Part shown: positions 23,641 through 32,476 of the stretch, one piece after another
How the letters are laid out: every line of letters starts with the position of its first letter
How positions within the stretch are numbered: position 1 is the stretch's first letter
Source: M0108 sp044228795
GTDB taxonomy: Bacteria > Pseudomonadota > Gammaproteobacteria > Chromatiales > Chromatiaceae
Direction of reading: 5' to 3'
DNA: 64,000 nt
Assembly (NCBI GenBank): GCA_044228795.1
Contig: JBGAUE010000007.1
Coordinates: 98,011 to 162,010 of the forward strand
Program-made: the position numbers and the translations under genes
The notes under the pieces: model-generated
Databases searched by the model: none
The model's input: only the letters and a program-made list of their open reading frames with translations
What the model was told of the DNA's origin: nothing

Positions 23641-25329
23641 TCAGGCCGTCCGCAGCCGTGTTATCTTGACCAGAGCCACGGCGGCCAGAGGCACTAACAG
23701 GCCGATCAGCAAGGCGGCCATCATCAGGGCACCCAACTCCCCATAGTCCGCCGGCACGGTGATGTCCCCGCTCACCGGGTCTTTGACCTCCCGCGTCACC
23801 AGGAAGATTTCATTCAGGTATTTAGTCCCCAACTGGCCCGCCGACAGGGCCAGGTTGGTGAAGGAGGCCATGACGGCGAAAAAGGTGGCCTTGAGGCTAT
23901 CCGGGGCCGAATTGGCGATCCAGGCTAGCATGGGTACCATGGCGATCTGCCCCAAGGGCGACTCTAGGGCCGTATCGACCACAGCGATGAAGCGGGCGTC
24001 AATGAAGCCCCCTGTCACGGCCACCGTCCATTCGTGGAGCCCGTGGTACATGCCAATGATGGGCAAATAGAGCAGACTGGAAATCACCGTCAGGAAGACC
24101 ACGACATAGGCGATGGAACGTTCGGCCATGAAGCGCCGGAACATAAAGAGTCCCAGCAAGGTCAGGCTGCTGCCGATCAGCGACAAGACCGACATGAATT
24201 GCTGGTCGAAGACCAGCTCGTCGATCATCCACCAGGTCTGGCCTGCACCCGGACCTGGCATAGCGCGGAACACAAAGATGATGAGGGCCGTACCCACCAG
24301 ATAGAGCCGCGCCTCCGGGTCTAGGGCTCGCAACAGACGCGACATCAGAAAGAGGATGATGATCATGGACCCGACGAAGATGATCTCCTGGTTGTAGGGC
24401 ACCTCCGTCAGTCCCAGGGCCAGGGTGAAGGCGACGAAGACCAGGCTGCCGCCCAGGATCCACCAATTCGGATGGGTCTTCTCCAGAGGGTGCTCAAGCC
24501 GACGAACCGCTTCGGCGCGCGTCAAACCCTTGGCCATCAGGTGGCGCAGGTCGCGACGTTTGACGAAGCTGGCCAGGGCCACGCCCAGGATGGAGACCAG
24601 GGGGATGACCAGAGCCATCTTGTAGATGAGCAGATAGGTCGCGACCTTGTCCGCCTCTGACATTGCCTCGACCCCGGCAAAGAGGGAGACATTGGCCAAG
24701 GCTACCAGTACCCCACCGCCGATGATGGCCACCCGTCCCAAGGTCTGCATAGTGGTGTGCATGAGCTTGCGCGTCGCCGGGTCGATAGGCTGGCCATGGG
24801 CATCCACCCGGGGGACCGCTTCTACCGTCATGGCGTCCGCCACCACGTCTTGAATGACATAGCCCACCGGCGCCAGCAGGGCGGCGAGGACATACCAGGC
24901 CTCCACCGGCATGATCGCAGCCATGGAGACGCGTTCCCCAAGCAGGCCGATCATGATCAGCAGGCTGGCGGTCAGCAGGGCTGCGCCCAGATAGACCATG
25001 GCCGCCTTATGGCGCCAGATCAGATCGACCAGGTGCCCCAAAGGCATCTTGAGGGCCCAGGGGATGCCCGCCCAGAAACCCAATGCCGCCAGAAAGGCGG
25101 CGGACAACCCCAGATAATCCTTGACGAAGAAGGTGCCGACGATGGCGGTCAGGCCCTGGATACCGTAGGCCACATAGACCATCAGGGGTGGTAGGTAGGA
25201 GAGGCGCAGTTCGCGCCCCAATTCCAGAATGTTACGGTCAAACCAGTGGCCCATTCCGGCGATATAGCCGCCCTGAGGCTCCCCTGGCCTGCTCCGTCTG
25301 GCGATCCGCTGGCTGATGTCTGGGTTCAA
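23641..25329 (-). CDS. Large MFS-type carrier, BT1/folate-biopterin transporter-like
   Basis: A 562-residue membrane protein with at least twelve hydrophobic segments. The region SYLPPLMVYVAYGIQGLTAI, KDYLGLSAAFLAALGFWAGIPWALKMPLG, and VEAWYVLAALLAPVGYVIQDVVADAM resembles the BT1/folate-biopterin branch of the major facilitator superfamily, where the QDVVADAM motif is typical. Late helices include NSAPDSLKATFFAVMASFTNLALSAGQLGTKYLN, also a BT1 feature. The cargo is not predictable. It is a single gene, convergent with the TMEM43 gene and divergent from prkB. Confidence 0.75.
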   Translation of the reverse strand: MNPDISQRIARRSRPGEPQGGYIAGMGHWFDRNILELGRELRLSYLPPLMVYVAYGIQGLTAIVGTFFVKDYLGLSAAFLAALGFWAGIPWALKMPLGHLVDLIWRHKAAMVYLGAALLTASLLIMIGLLGERVSMAAIMPVEAWYVLAALLAPVGYVIQDVVADAMTVEAVPRVDAHGQPIDPATRKLMHTTMQTLGRVAIIGGGVLVALANVSLFAGVEAMSEADKVATYLLIYKMALVIPLVSILGVALASFVKRRDLRHLMAKGLTRAEAVRRLEHPLEKTHPNWWILGGSLVFVAFTLALGLTEVPYNQEIIFVGSMIIILFLMSRLLRALDPEARLYLVGTALIIFVFRAMPGPGAGQTWWMIDELVFDQQFMSVLSLIGSSLTLLGLFMFRRFMAERSIAYVVVFLTVISSLLYLPIIGMYHGLHEWTVAVTGGFIDARFIAVVDTALESPLGQIAMVPMLAWIANSAPDSLKATFFAVMASFTNLALSAGQLGTKYLNEIFLVTREVKDPVSGDITVPADYGELGALMMAALLIGLLVPLAAVALVKITRLRTA

Positions 25330-25516
25330 GCTCCAATCCTCACTGGCTGTTAAGGGTGCTAAGGTTACGCCATGACCCGCGCCGAGGCGAGATACCTGGG
25401 TTTGAGCTCACCGATCAATTCGGCGAGAAGCTGGAGCGACTCCAGGCTCTGGAGTATGAAAGCCTGATGACAGGTGGAGAGGTCTCCATGCCGAGTGTGC
25501 TTTTCCCAAGCCTTGG

Positions 25517-25588
25517 GGAAGCCCCGTGGTATATTAGTAATTACTTTTAAGATCCACGGGAGTGCAGTTCTGCTAGCGTGGGGCTTCC
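25517..25588 (+). ncRNA. Candidate structured RNA or terminator in the prkB upstream region
   Basis: GGAAGCCCC (25517-25525) pairs perfectly with GGGGCTTCC (25580-25588). Inside, CGTGG (25525-25529) can pair with CCACG (25554-25558), and GCA/TGC (25564-25573) makes a small hairpin, so the whole folds as a branched structure closed by a 9-base stem and followed by TTTC. It lies 105 bases before prkB. It may be a small RNA, a leader element or a terminator; the rest of 25330-25692 shows no gene. Confidence 0.35.
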
Positions 25589-25692
25589 TTTCAATTTCTA
25601 GAAGGGCTTTAACCCACTAACCCTCGGCTGAGACCCATCAGGTTGCAGCCGGCGCCCATAACCCTGAGAGCAAGAGAACAGAGGAGACCTTT

Positions 25693-26583
25693 ATGTCCAT
25701 TCAACATCCCGTCATCGCGGTCACCGGTTCCTCGGGTGCCGGTACCACCACGGTCAAACGCGCCTTCGAGCATATCTTCTACCGTGACGGTATCACCCCC
25801 GCCATCGTCGAGGGTGACAGTTTCCATCGATACGACCGTGCCGAGATGAAGGTGGAAACGGCCAAGGCCTCCGCCGCCCATCGAAACCTGAGTCACTTCG
25901 GCGCCGAGGCCAACCGCTTCGACCTCCTCGAAGAACTGTTCAGAACCTATGGCGAGTCAGGCACAGGCAAAAAGCGCTATTACATCCACAGTGAAGAGGA
26001 GGCCATCGAACATAATGCCCGTCTCGGCACCAACTTAAAGCCAGGACAGTTCACCCCCCTTGAGGACATACCCGAAGGCACCGACCTGCTCTTTTACGAG
26101 GGCCTGCATGGCCTGGTGATTACCGAAGATCATAACGTCGCCAAGCAGGTTGACCTAGGCGTCGGCGTGGTACCCATCGTTAACCTGGAATGGATTCAGA
26201 AGATCCATCGCGACAACTCGGAACGCGGCTACTCGGCGGAGGCCATCGTCGATACCATCATGCGCCGCATGCCGGACTACATCACCACCATAGTCCCCCA
26301 GTTCTCCCTGACGGACATCAACTTCCAGCGCGTGGCGACCGTCGATACCTCCAACCCCTTCATCGCCCGCGACATCCCCACCCCGGATGAGAGCTTCGTC
26401 ATCATCCGTTTCCGCAATCCGAATAAATGGGATGTGGACTTCCCCTATCTTCTCTCCATGATCCACGACTCCTTCATGACCCGCCGCAACAGCATGGTCG
26501 TCCCCGGCGGCAAGATGGGCTTCGCCATGGAGATCATCCTGCAACCCATCATCGAGTGCCTCATGTCGAGGTGTAACGGCTGA
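25693..26583 (+). CDS. prkB: Phosphoribulokinase, class I proteobacterial type
   Basis: A 296-residue phosphoribulokinase that phosphorylates ribulose 5-phosphate to ribulose 1,5-bisphosphate, the step that commits carbon to Rubisco. The P-loop GSSGAGTTT is at 12-20, followed by IVEGDSFHRYDR (substrate and catalytic Asp), FSHFGAEANRFDLLEEL-like sequence, GQFTPLEDIPEGTDLLFYEGLHG, and RDIPTPDESFVIIRF. This is the short, usually octameric and NADH-activated bacterial form. A GAGGAG ribosome site lies upstream of the ATG. No other cbb gene is in the window, so Rubisco must be elsewhere. It is the best evidence that the host is autotrophic. Confidence 0.96.
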   Translation: MSIQHPVIAVTGSSGAGTTTVKRAFEHIFYRDGITPAIVEGDSFHRYDRAEMKVETAKASAAHRNLSHFGAEANRFDLLEELFRTYGESGTGKKRYYIHSEEEAIEHNARLGTNLKPGQFTPLEDIPEGTDLLFYEGLHGLVITEDHNVAKQVDLGVGVVPIVNLEWIQKIHRDNSERGYSAEAIVDTIMRRMPDYITTIVPQFSLTDINFQRVATVDTSNPFIARDIPTPDESFVIIRFRNPNKWDVDFPYLLSMIHDSFMTRRNSMVVPGGKMGFAMEIILQPIIECLMSRCNG

Positions 26584-26613
26584 GTTCAACCCGACCTCAA
26601 CCCTCTGCCCCGC

Positions 26614-26633
26614 GGCCCTGCCGAAGCAGGGCC
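26614..26633. terminator. Hairpin between prkB and ybeY
   Basis: GGCCCTGC and GCAGGGCC form a perfect 8-base stem with a CGAA tetraloop, between the convergent ends of prkB and ybeY. It probably serves both strands, although no strong T-run follows. Confidence 0.55.
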
Positions 26634-26638
26634 ACGGC

Positions 26639-27088
26639 TCATACCTCGTAAGGGGAAGGGAAGCCTAGACCAGCCAGAATCCGGGTCTCCAACCCCTCCA
26701 TATCCTGGGCCTCGGCCTCGTCAATGTGGTCATAGCCGAGCAGATGCAGTATGCCGTGGACGATCATGTGGGCCCAGTGTGCCTCCAGGGACTTACCCTG
26801 TTCCAAGGCCTCACGTTCCACCACCGGGGCACAGATGGCGAGATCGCCGATAAGGGGCAGGTCTGGGAGGCCTGGGGGAGGCTCGAAGGGAAAGGAAAGG
26901 ACATTCGTCGGCCCCGCCTTGCCACGATAGCGCCCATTCAAATCTGCAGACTCTTCCTCATCGACGAACCGCAGACTGATTTCGGCCCCCTCGCGCCGCC
27001 CCCGCAAGACCGCCGCCGCCCACCGTTCGCAGTCCAATGCGGCCGGCACCCGGGTCGAGGCAGAGGCATTCTGAATATCCAGTTCCAT
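26639..27088 (-). CDS. ybeY: Endoribonuclease YbeY, rRNA maturation factor
   Basis: A 149-residue metalloprotein needed for 16S rRNA 3'-end maturation and 70S ribosome quality control. The zinc signature HGILHLLGYDH lies near residues 110-120, after the family segment KAGPTNVLSFPFE and LIGDLAIC. It follows phoH by 8 bases, completing the standard miaB-phoH-ybeY order. Length is normal. Confidence 0.95.
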   Translation of the reverse strand: MELDIQNASASTRVPAALDCERWAAAVLRGRREGAEISLRFVDEEESADLNGRYRGKAGPTNVLSFPFEPPPGLPDLPLIGDLAICAPVVEREALEQGKSLEAHWAHMIVHGILHLLGYDHIDEAEAQDMEGLETRILAGLGFPSPYEV

Positions 27089-27096
27089 CTTGTCTC

Positions 27097-28071
27097 CTAT
27101 TCCGCCGGCAGGCCCCTGTCGAAGGCATCATAGGCATTGACGATGCGCTGTACCAGGGCGTGGCGTACCACATCGCGGGCATTAAAGAAGGTAAAGCTGA
27201 TACCCTCCACATGCCGCAAGACCTCGATGCCTTGACGCAGGCCAGAGGTTTGACCCCGCGGCAGATCCACCTGGGTAACATCGCCGGTGATGACGGCCGT
27301 GGAACCGAAACCGATACGGGTCAGAAACATCTTCATTTGCTCCGGCGTGGTGTTCTGGGCCTCGTCCAGGATGATGAAGGCATCATTGAGGGTGCGGCCG
27401 CGCATGTAGGCCAGGGGCGCGACCTCAATGACATGGCGCTCGATGAGTCGGGTGACCTTTTCGAAGCCAAGCATCTCGTAGAGGGCGTCGTAGAGGGGCC
27501 TCAGATAGGGATCGATCTTCTGCGCCAGATCCCCGGGTAGGAAGCCCAGGCGCTCGCCGGCCTCCACCGCCGGTCGCACCAGCAGGACGCGTCGCACTCG
27601 GTCCGTTTCCAGGGCCTCCACGGCGCAGGCAACGGCGAGATAAGTCTTGCCAGTCCCGGCGGGGCCAACGCCAAAATTGATGTCGTGGCGCATCACCGCA
27701 TCGAGATAGGCCTGTTGATTCGGCCCGCGGGCGCGGATCAAGGCGCGTTTTAACCGCAGGGCCAATTCCGGACGTTCCACGTCATCAAGCAGGGACTCGA
27801 CGCCCGAGGCCTGCAGTTGCAGGTGAATGGCCTCGGGGGTCAGGACTTCCTCAGCGGTCGCGGCGTAAAGACGTTGCAGGACCTGCTCGCCAGCCCGCAC
27901 CGCCTGGCCCTCGCCAATGAGGCGGAAGACGTGGCCGCGATTGGCGATCTCGATACCCAGCCGGCGCTCGATCTGGCGCAGATGGGCATCGAGCTGACCG
28001 GTGAGATTGGCGAGACGGATATTGTCCTCGGGCAGGAGCCGGAGGTCGAGGGTGTCGGGTGTCTGGGACAA
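27097..28071 (-). CDS. PhoH-family ATPase (YbeZ)
   Basis: About 324 residues. PhoH-like proteins are P-loop ATPases linked to RNA metabolism, and YbeZ works with YbeY in rRNA processing. Walker A is GPAGTGKTYLAVACAV, followed by LLVRPAVEAGERLGFLPGDL, the Walker B FIILDEAQNTTPEQMKMFLTR, and ITGDVTQVDLP. The N-terminal domain includes NIRLANLTGQLDAHLRQIE. I chose the TTG at 28071, 20 bases after the miaB stop, because the frame before it overlaps miaB and reads as non-coding; the nearest upstream start would be at 28194. It lies between miaB and ybeY in a conserved operon. Confidence 0.9.
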   Translation of the reverse strand: MSQTPDTLDLRLLPEDNIRLANLTGQLDAHLRQIERRLGIEIANRGHVFRLIGEGQAVRAGEQVLQRLYAATAEEVLTPEAIHLQLQASGVESLLDDVERPELALRLKRALIRARGPNQQAYLDAVMRHDINFGVGPAGTGKTYLAVACAVEALETDRVRRVLLVRPAVEAGERLGFLPGDLAQKIDPYLRPLYDALYEMLGFEKVTRLIERHVIEVAPLAYMRGRTLNDAFIILDEAQNTTPEQMKMFLTRIGFGSTAVITGDVTQVDLPRGQTSGLRQGIEVLRHVEGISFTFFNARDVVRHALVQRIVNAYDAFDRGLPAE

Positions 28072-28090
28072 AGGGGGTTGCTGCAATCTC

Positions 28091-29428
28091 TCAGGGCAGG
28101 GGCGCCAACGCCAGTTCCCCACGCAGGGAATTGGGCAGGGCCTGGGTGATACGGACCTCGGCGAACTGGCCGATGAGTTCCGCCGGTCCGGCAAAATTAA
28201 CCACCCGGTTGTTCTCGGTGCGGCCGGCCAGTTCGCTGGGATCCTTGCGGGCAGGCCCCTCTACCAGGACGCGCTCTAGGGCGCCGACCATGCGCCGACT
28301 GATGTTCTGGGCCTGATTCGCCAGCCGTGCCTGCAGACGCATCAGGCGCTCCTGCTTGACCGGGTGGGGGGTATCGTCCGGGTAATCCGCCGCCGGGGTG
28401 CCAGGTCGGCGACTGTAAATGAAGCTGAAGCTAGCATCAAAGCCGATATCCTCTATCAGGGCCAGGGTGGCGGCAAAATCCGCGTCCGTCTCGCCGGGAA
28501 AACCAACGATAAAATCAGACGAAATGCTGATGTTGGGCCGCACGGCCCGCAGCCGGCGGATCTTGTCCTGGTATTCCGCCGCCGTATGACCGCGCTTCAT
28601 GGCCGCCAGGATAGGATCGGACCCGCTCTGCACCGGCAGGTGCAGGTGATCGACCAGTTGCGGTACCTCACCATAAACCTCGATCAGGGCGTCGGAAAAC
28701 TCCACCGGATGGGAGGTCGTGTAGCGGATACGATCAATGCCCTCGATGGCCGCCAGATAGCGGATCAGCAGCGCCAGGTCCGCGATCTCGCCGTCATGCT
28801 GCGGGCCACGATAGGCGTTGACATTCTGACCCAGCAAATTGACCTCGCGCACCCCCTGCTCCGCCAGGGCCGCCACCTCGGCGATGACATCGTCAAAGGG
28901 CCGGCTCACCTCGGCGCCCCGCGTATAGGGGACCACGCAATAGGTGCAGAACTTGGAACAGCCCTCCATAACCGAGACAAAGGCCGTTGGCCCCTCGGCG
29001 CGCGGCGCCGGCAGGCTGTCGAACTTCTCGATGGCCGGAAAGGACACGTCCACCCGGGGACCGCGCCCGGCGGCCAACTCCCGCAGCATCCCCGGCAAGC
29101 GATGCAGGGTCTGGGGTCCGAACACCAGATCGACGAAGGGCGCCCGCTCGCGCAGGGCCTCGCCCTCCTGGCTGGCGACGCAGCCGCCAACGCCAATCAC
29201 CAGGTCCGGCCGTTGCTGTTTGAGGGGCCTCCAGCGCCCCAAGGCCGAGAACACCTTTTCTTGGGCCTTCTCACGGATGGAGCAGGTGTTTAGCAGTAGG
29301 ACGTCCGCCTCCTCGGCGCAAGCGGCCAGTTCCAGGCCATGGGACTCGCGAAGAACATCCGCCATACGTGCGGAGTCATACTCGTTCATCTGGCAGCCGT
29401 TGGTCTGGATATAAAGCTTCTTCATCAT
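28091..29428 (-). CDS. miaB: tRNA-2-methylthio-N6-dimethylallyladenosine synthase MiaB
   Basis: A radical-SAM methylthiotransferase that adds the 2-methylthio group at adenosine 37 of tRNAs decoding UNN codons. The N-terminal UPF0004 domain supplies three cluster cysteines (QTNGCQMNEYDS, LLNTCSIREKAQ, GVGGCVAS), the radical SAM motif is CSKFCTYC in CSKFCTYCVVPYTRG, and the C-terminal TRAM domain ends the protein. The ATG at 29428 (MMKKLYIQTNG) matches the family start; the frame runs open to 29458. It is first in miaB-phoH-ybeY. Confidence 0.96.
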   Translation of the reverse strand: MMKKLYIQTNGCQMNEYDSARMADVLRESHGLELAACAEEADVLLLNTCSIREKAQEKVFSALGRWRPLKQQRPDLVIGVGGCVASQEGEALRERAPFVDLVFGPQTLHRLPGMLRELAAGRGPRVDVSFPAIEKFDSLPAPRAEGPTAFVSVMEGCSKFCTYCVVPYTRGAEVSRPFDDVIAEVAALAEQGVREVNLLGQNVNAYRGPQHDGEIADLALLIRYLAAIEGIDRIRYTTSHPVEFSDALIEVYGEVPQLVDHLHLPVQSGSDPILAAMKRGHTAAEYQDKIRRLRAVRPNISISSDFIVGFPGETDADFAATLALIEDIGFDASFSFIYSRRPGTPAADYPDDTPHPVKQERLMRLQARLANQAQNISRRMVGALERVLVEGPARKDPSELAGRTENNRVVNFAGPAELIGQFAEVRITQALPNSLRGELALAPLP

Positions 29429-29599
29429 GACCGGCAGGATAGGGGCAAAGGGAGGCAAAATCCAGCGAGCCGGCTGAAGCTGCTTGCCAACTAGCGGGGC
29501 TAGACAACTGCAGATGCGACCCTGGCCAGCCTCCCCTTGTCTAGCATGATCTCTCCGACAAGGTAGCGGCGACGGCCTGGCGAGTGCTCAGACAGTGGA

Positions 29600-30796
29600 C
29601 TAAGGTTCGATCACATATTCCGCCTGAGTCAGCGACCAGGATGTGGAGGCCGGGCCTCCACTTTGAAGCCGGGATAGCCGCTCAAGGATACCGGTGACGG
29701 GGTCCCTCCCAGCACCCGCTCCCTGCCCCGCATCCTTTAAGTCTTCAAGGTCAACCTCCTCCTCCGTGAGGATAGCCACCAGCCGCCCCGTGCCGGTGGG
29801 TTCACTCGCGGCGAAGCTTATTCCCGAACGGGGCTCCGGAAGGATGAGGGCCCGACCCGGGCGCAGGCGGTTGTCGATGGCCTCGTTCCCGCCCTGATCC
29901 ATAGGATAAACCTGACTCAGCTCACCCGCCGCATTCAGATCCACCACCAGCAGATGACCCTCCTGCTGGCTGGTAATGCGAAAGCGCATCTCCTGGCCAA
30001 GGCGAAAGCGTCCGCCGGGCAGGATCTGTATAGCCAGCCGTGCCGGATTTTGGGCTACCAGCCCCGAGTCCGTTTGCTGCAGGGCCTTGTTCCGGGACGG
30101 AGCGGGCTCGGGGCCCACGAGCTTACGGGCCAGCAGGTCGATCTGATCAGGAATGTTGTTGCGGTTAGTGGTTTTGATCTCGGCGGTGCTGCGAATCACC
30201 CCGGTGTTGGTATCAATCAGGCGCGCCACGATGGAAATGGTCTCGCCCCACTTGAGGGCGGTACCGCTCACGATGGCCTCCACTCCATAGAGACGGCCGG
30301 CCTCGGCGGCCAGGGTCGATTCGTCCGCCAGATGGCTGGACTGGAGTTCATTTTCCTCGAAGACCTTTTGGAGCAGCACCCGCTCCATGAGGGTGAAGCG
30401 GCCCGTCGCGGCCAGGGCGCCGATCATCCACTCGCCAATGATGTCACCCGCATCGGGTATACCCAGGTCACCGCGCACCTTGAACTGATAAACCGCCACC
30501 CGGGGCTTGGCGGGCTTGGTTTCTGCTGCCTTGTCCGATTTTCCCGCTTCTTCATCGCCCGTATCCAGGGCAGTAATTTCTCCCGGGGCCGGCTCCTCTG
30601 GGCGTGGGGCGGCCTTTTCCTGCCCCCATTCCGCCAGATCCACGGCTGCCACCTGGGCCAAAATCACTGGCGGCAACACCAGCAAGGTGGCCAACACCAA
30701 CCCTCCCCGCCCTAGCCATGACCTCCAGGTCGGAAGGAGGCGCCCCTGGCCAGGGCGCGATGCTAACCAGGGGCAGGACCGGAGGCAGGTCTTCAT
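29600..30796 (-). CDS. Exported CsgG-like protein with C-terminal DUF4384
   Basis: A 398-residue exported protein. The first 48 residues have a long basic start followed by a signal peptide (LVLATLLVLPPVILAQ). After an acidic, Pro-rich linker, residues about 97-235 form a CsgG/FlgO-like domain: RVAVYQFKVRG, GDIIGEWMIGALAATGRFTLMER, EAGRLYGVEAIVSGTALKWGE. CsgG builds the outer-membrane pore for curli; without its lipobox and pore loop, this may be a periplasmic relative. Residues about 250-335 are DUF4384 (LAIQILPGGRFRLGQEMRFRI, then LLVVDLNAAGELSQVYP). GGGAG 9 bases upstream supports this start. It is last in the ompA-caspase-csgG operon and shares DUF4384 with the caspase. Confidence 0.8.
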   Translation of the reverse strand: MKTCLRSCPWLASRPGQGRLLPTWRSWLGRGGLVLATLLVLPPVILAQVAAVDLAEWGQEKAAPRPEEPAPGEITALDTGDEEAGKSDKAAETKPAKPRVAVYQFKVRGDLGIPDAGDIIGEWMIGALAATGRFTLMERVLLQKVFEENELQSSHLADESTLAAEAGRLYGVEAIVSGTALKWGETISIVARLIDTNTGVIRSTAEIKTTNRNNIPDQIDLLARKLVGPEPAPSRNKALQQTDSGLVAQNPARLAIQILPGGRFRLGQEMRFRITSQQEGHLLVVDLNAAGELSQVYPMDQGGNEAIDNRLRPGRALILPEPRSGISFAASEPTGTGRLVAILTEEEVDLEDLKDAGQGAGAGRDPVTGILERLSRLQSGGPASTSWSLTQAEYVIEP

Positions 30797-30840
30797 GCGG
30801 CAAATCTCCCGAGGTGGGCGGCAAGGGACGGAGGAGGCAG

Positions 30841-32466
30841 TTAGGGGGCGGTATAAAGACCCTGAATCCCCAATTGGCGGCGCCCCTGACGGACGGCGGC
30901 GATGACCGCCTCGACCGCCTGCCTGGGCGCGGGCTTGCCATCGAGAGACCTGAGCAGGGCCGCCAACTCGCCCAGGGACTGGTCGCTGGCAACGGCAATG
31001 ATGTGATCCGCGCCGTAGGGCGGGGTGACCTTGAAGCTGACGCTCACCGGCCGACCCGTTGGCACGGTTTCGGGATCATCCGGCAAGGGGTAGTGGAAAT
31101 TCAAGGTGCCATCGCCCGAAAGGCTAAAAAAAACCAGATAGGGCAGATGGATACCATCGATCTCGAAGGCAATTTCCTGACCCTGGTGGTGGCTGCCGTC
31201 GTTAGGCAGCACGCGCATCGTCAACCGGTCCCCCAGGCGTTCAAATTTGAGCTTTTCCAAACCACTCCATTTATCGACGACGGTTTGCAACGCAGGCCTT
31301 AACAAATCCCGCGCCAGGACATCCCCCTGCCCCGAGATCGCCTGTCGCGCTCCCATATCGATGATGAGATCGGCATCCTCGCCATCATCCACTCGGGTAA
31401 TCCCGGTCAATTCCTCGGCAAGCTTAGCTGCCGAACGCTCGTCGGCAGCCCGGATGCGTATCCGTACCTCCGGCCACTGGATGGCCAGGGCGGCGGAACG
31501 GGTGGCGGCAGCCACCGGTAAAACGATCCGATCCCCATCGGTCATCGGCAGGAGGTTCGGGGTCTGCCGGGACTCGGCCAGGGCGCGCACATTTTCTCGC
31601 ACGAAGCGATTGATTTCGTCTCGGGTCAGTTTGCCATCCCCATCCTGATCGGCCTGCCCCTCCAGGGCCCGGGCAAAGGCCCAACTCAGAGCCCCCCGTA
31701 GGGAATGGTGCCCCTGGGTATCCAAGAGATCGATCTCGGGCACCGTTTGGTTTTCCTGCGCCCCGGCCAGAAAGGTGAGGCGGGGCAAGTCATCCTCGCC
31801 CGAACCTGATGTAGCCGGAGTGGTGAGCTCCAGATCAAGCTGGTCGTCAGTGATGGTATAGGAACTGTAGCGCACCCGACCCCCGCCCGCGCGCGGGTCC
31901 ACGCCCCGGGTCAGGGTGCCGGAGTGACAGGCGTCAGCAACGAACAGCAATTCCAGTCCCCGATCATTGGCCTCACGAAACCATTGATAGAGTTCGTCAT
32001 CAATAAGGCGTTCACGGGTCCCCGGCCCCTTTGGCTCGAAGCCCGCCAGCACGAGTACCTCATCCTTGCCGTCCTCCTCGTTACCCGGAACCCGCTCCGG
32101 ATCCTGGGAGCCATGACCAGCATAGGTCAATACCAGGGTATCGCCGCTTTGGGAACGTGCCAGCAGATCCCGCCAGTCCTGGGTCAGGCGTTCCCGAGTC
32201 ACCTCCTGGTTGAGCCGCAACGTGAGATCCGTCACCCCAAGTTGACGGAGCGCCTGGGCGACATCTTGGGCGTCCGACACAGCCCCCTTGAGGGGTGTCA
32301 CATGTTGATAGGCATCGATCCCGATCACCAGGGCCCGGACCTCGGCAAGAGCGGTACCCGCCAGCAGCCAACCCAGGGCCAGCCCGGCCTGGAGGCACGA
32401 TCGAACCAGCCGAGATAGGCAGGGCATGGCGAGTGCGGGGGGGGACGGAGCCTGGCCGATCATCAT
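30841..32466 (-). CDS. Exported caspase-family (C14) protease with EF-hand and DUF4384
   Basis: A 541-residue exported protein. A signal peptide (CLQAGLALGWLLAGTALA) is followed by a caspase p20 domain from about residue 43 (VRALVIGIDAYQH), with catalytic H118 in TYAGHGS and C180 in ADACHSG. The dyad is intact. Residues 273-284 form a canonical EF-hand loop (DQDGDGKLTRDE), suggesting calcium control as in metacaspases. Near residues 450-530 a DUF4384 domain appears (GQEIAFEIDGIHLPYLVFFSLSGDG, then FHYPLPDDP). Start: the tandem ATG at 32466, 10 bases after the ompA stop; an ATG at 32427 begins a more compact signal peptide. Periplasmic location is inferred. Targets are unknown. Confidence 0.85.
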   Translation of the reverse strand: MMIGQAPSPPALAMPCLSRLVRSCLQAGLALGWLLAGTALAEVRALVIGIDAYQHVTPLKGAVSDAQDVAQALRQLGVTDLTLRLNQEVTRERLTQDWRDLLARSQSGDTLVLTYAGHGSQDPERVPGNEEDGKDEVLVLAGFEPKGPGTRERLIDDELYQWFREANDRGLELLFVADACHSGTLTRGVDPRAGGGRVRYSSYTITDDQLDLELTTPATSGSGEDDLPRLTFLAGAQENQTVPEIDLLDTQGHHSLRGALSWAFARALEGQADQDGDGKLTRDEINRFVRENVRALAESRQTPNLLPMTDGDRIVLPVAAATRSAALAIQWPEVRIRIRAADERSAAKLAEELTGITRVDDGEDADLIIDMGARQAISGQGDVLARDLLRPALQTVVDKWSGLEKLKFERLGDRLTMRVLPNDGSHHQGQEIAFEIDGIHLPYLVFFSLSGDGTLNFHYPLPDDPETVPTGRPVSVSFKVTPPYGADHIIAVASDQSLGELAALLRSLDGKPAPRQAVEAVIAAVRQGRRQLGIQGLYTAP

Positions 32467-32476
32467 GGTTGTGTTC

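Noticed and set aside
23264..23746. Forward 160-codon frame between the TMEM43 and MFS genes
   Set aside because: Overlaps the end of the TMEM43 gene in another frame and the antisense of the MFS gene; the product is Arg-rich and low-complexity.
25356..25550. Forward 64-codon frame upstream of prkB
   Set aside because: No ribosome site, no similarity, and it runs into the foldable region; treated as non-coding.
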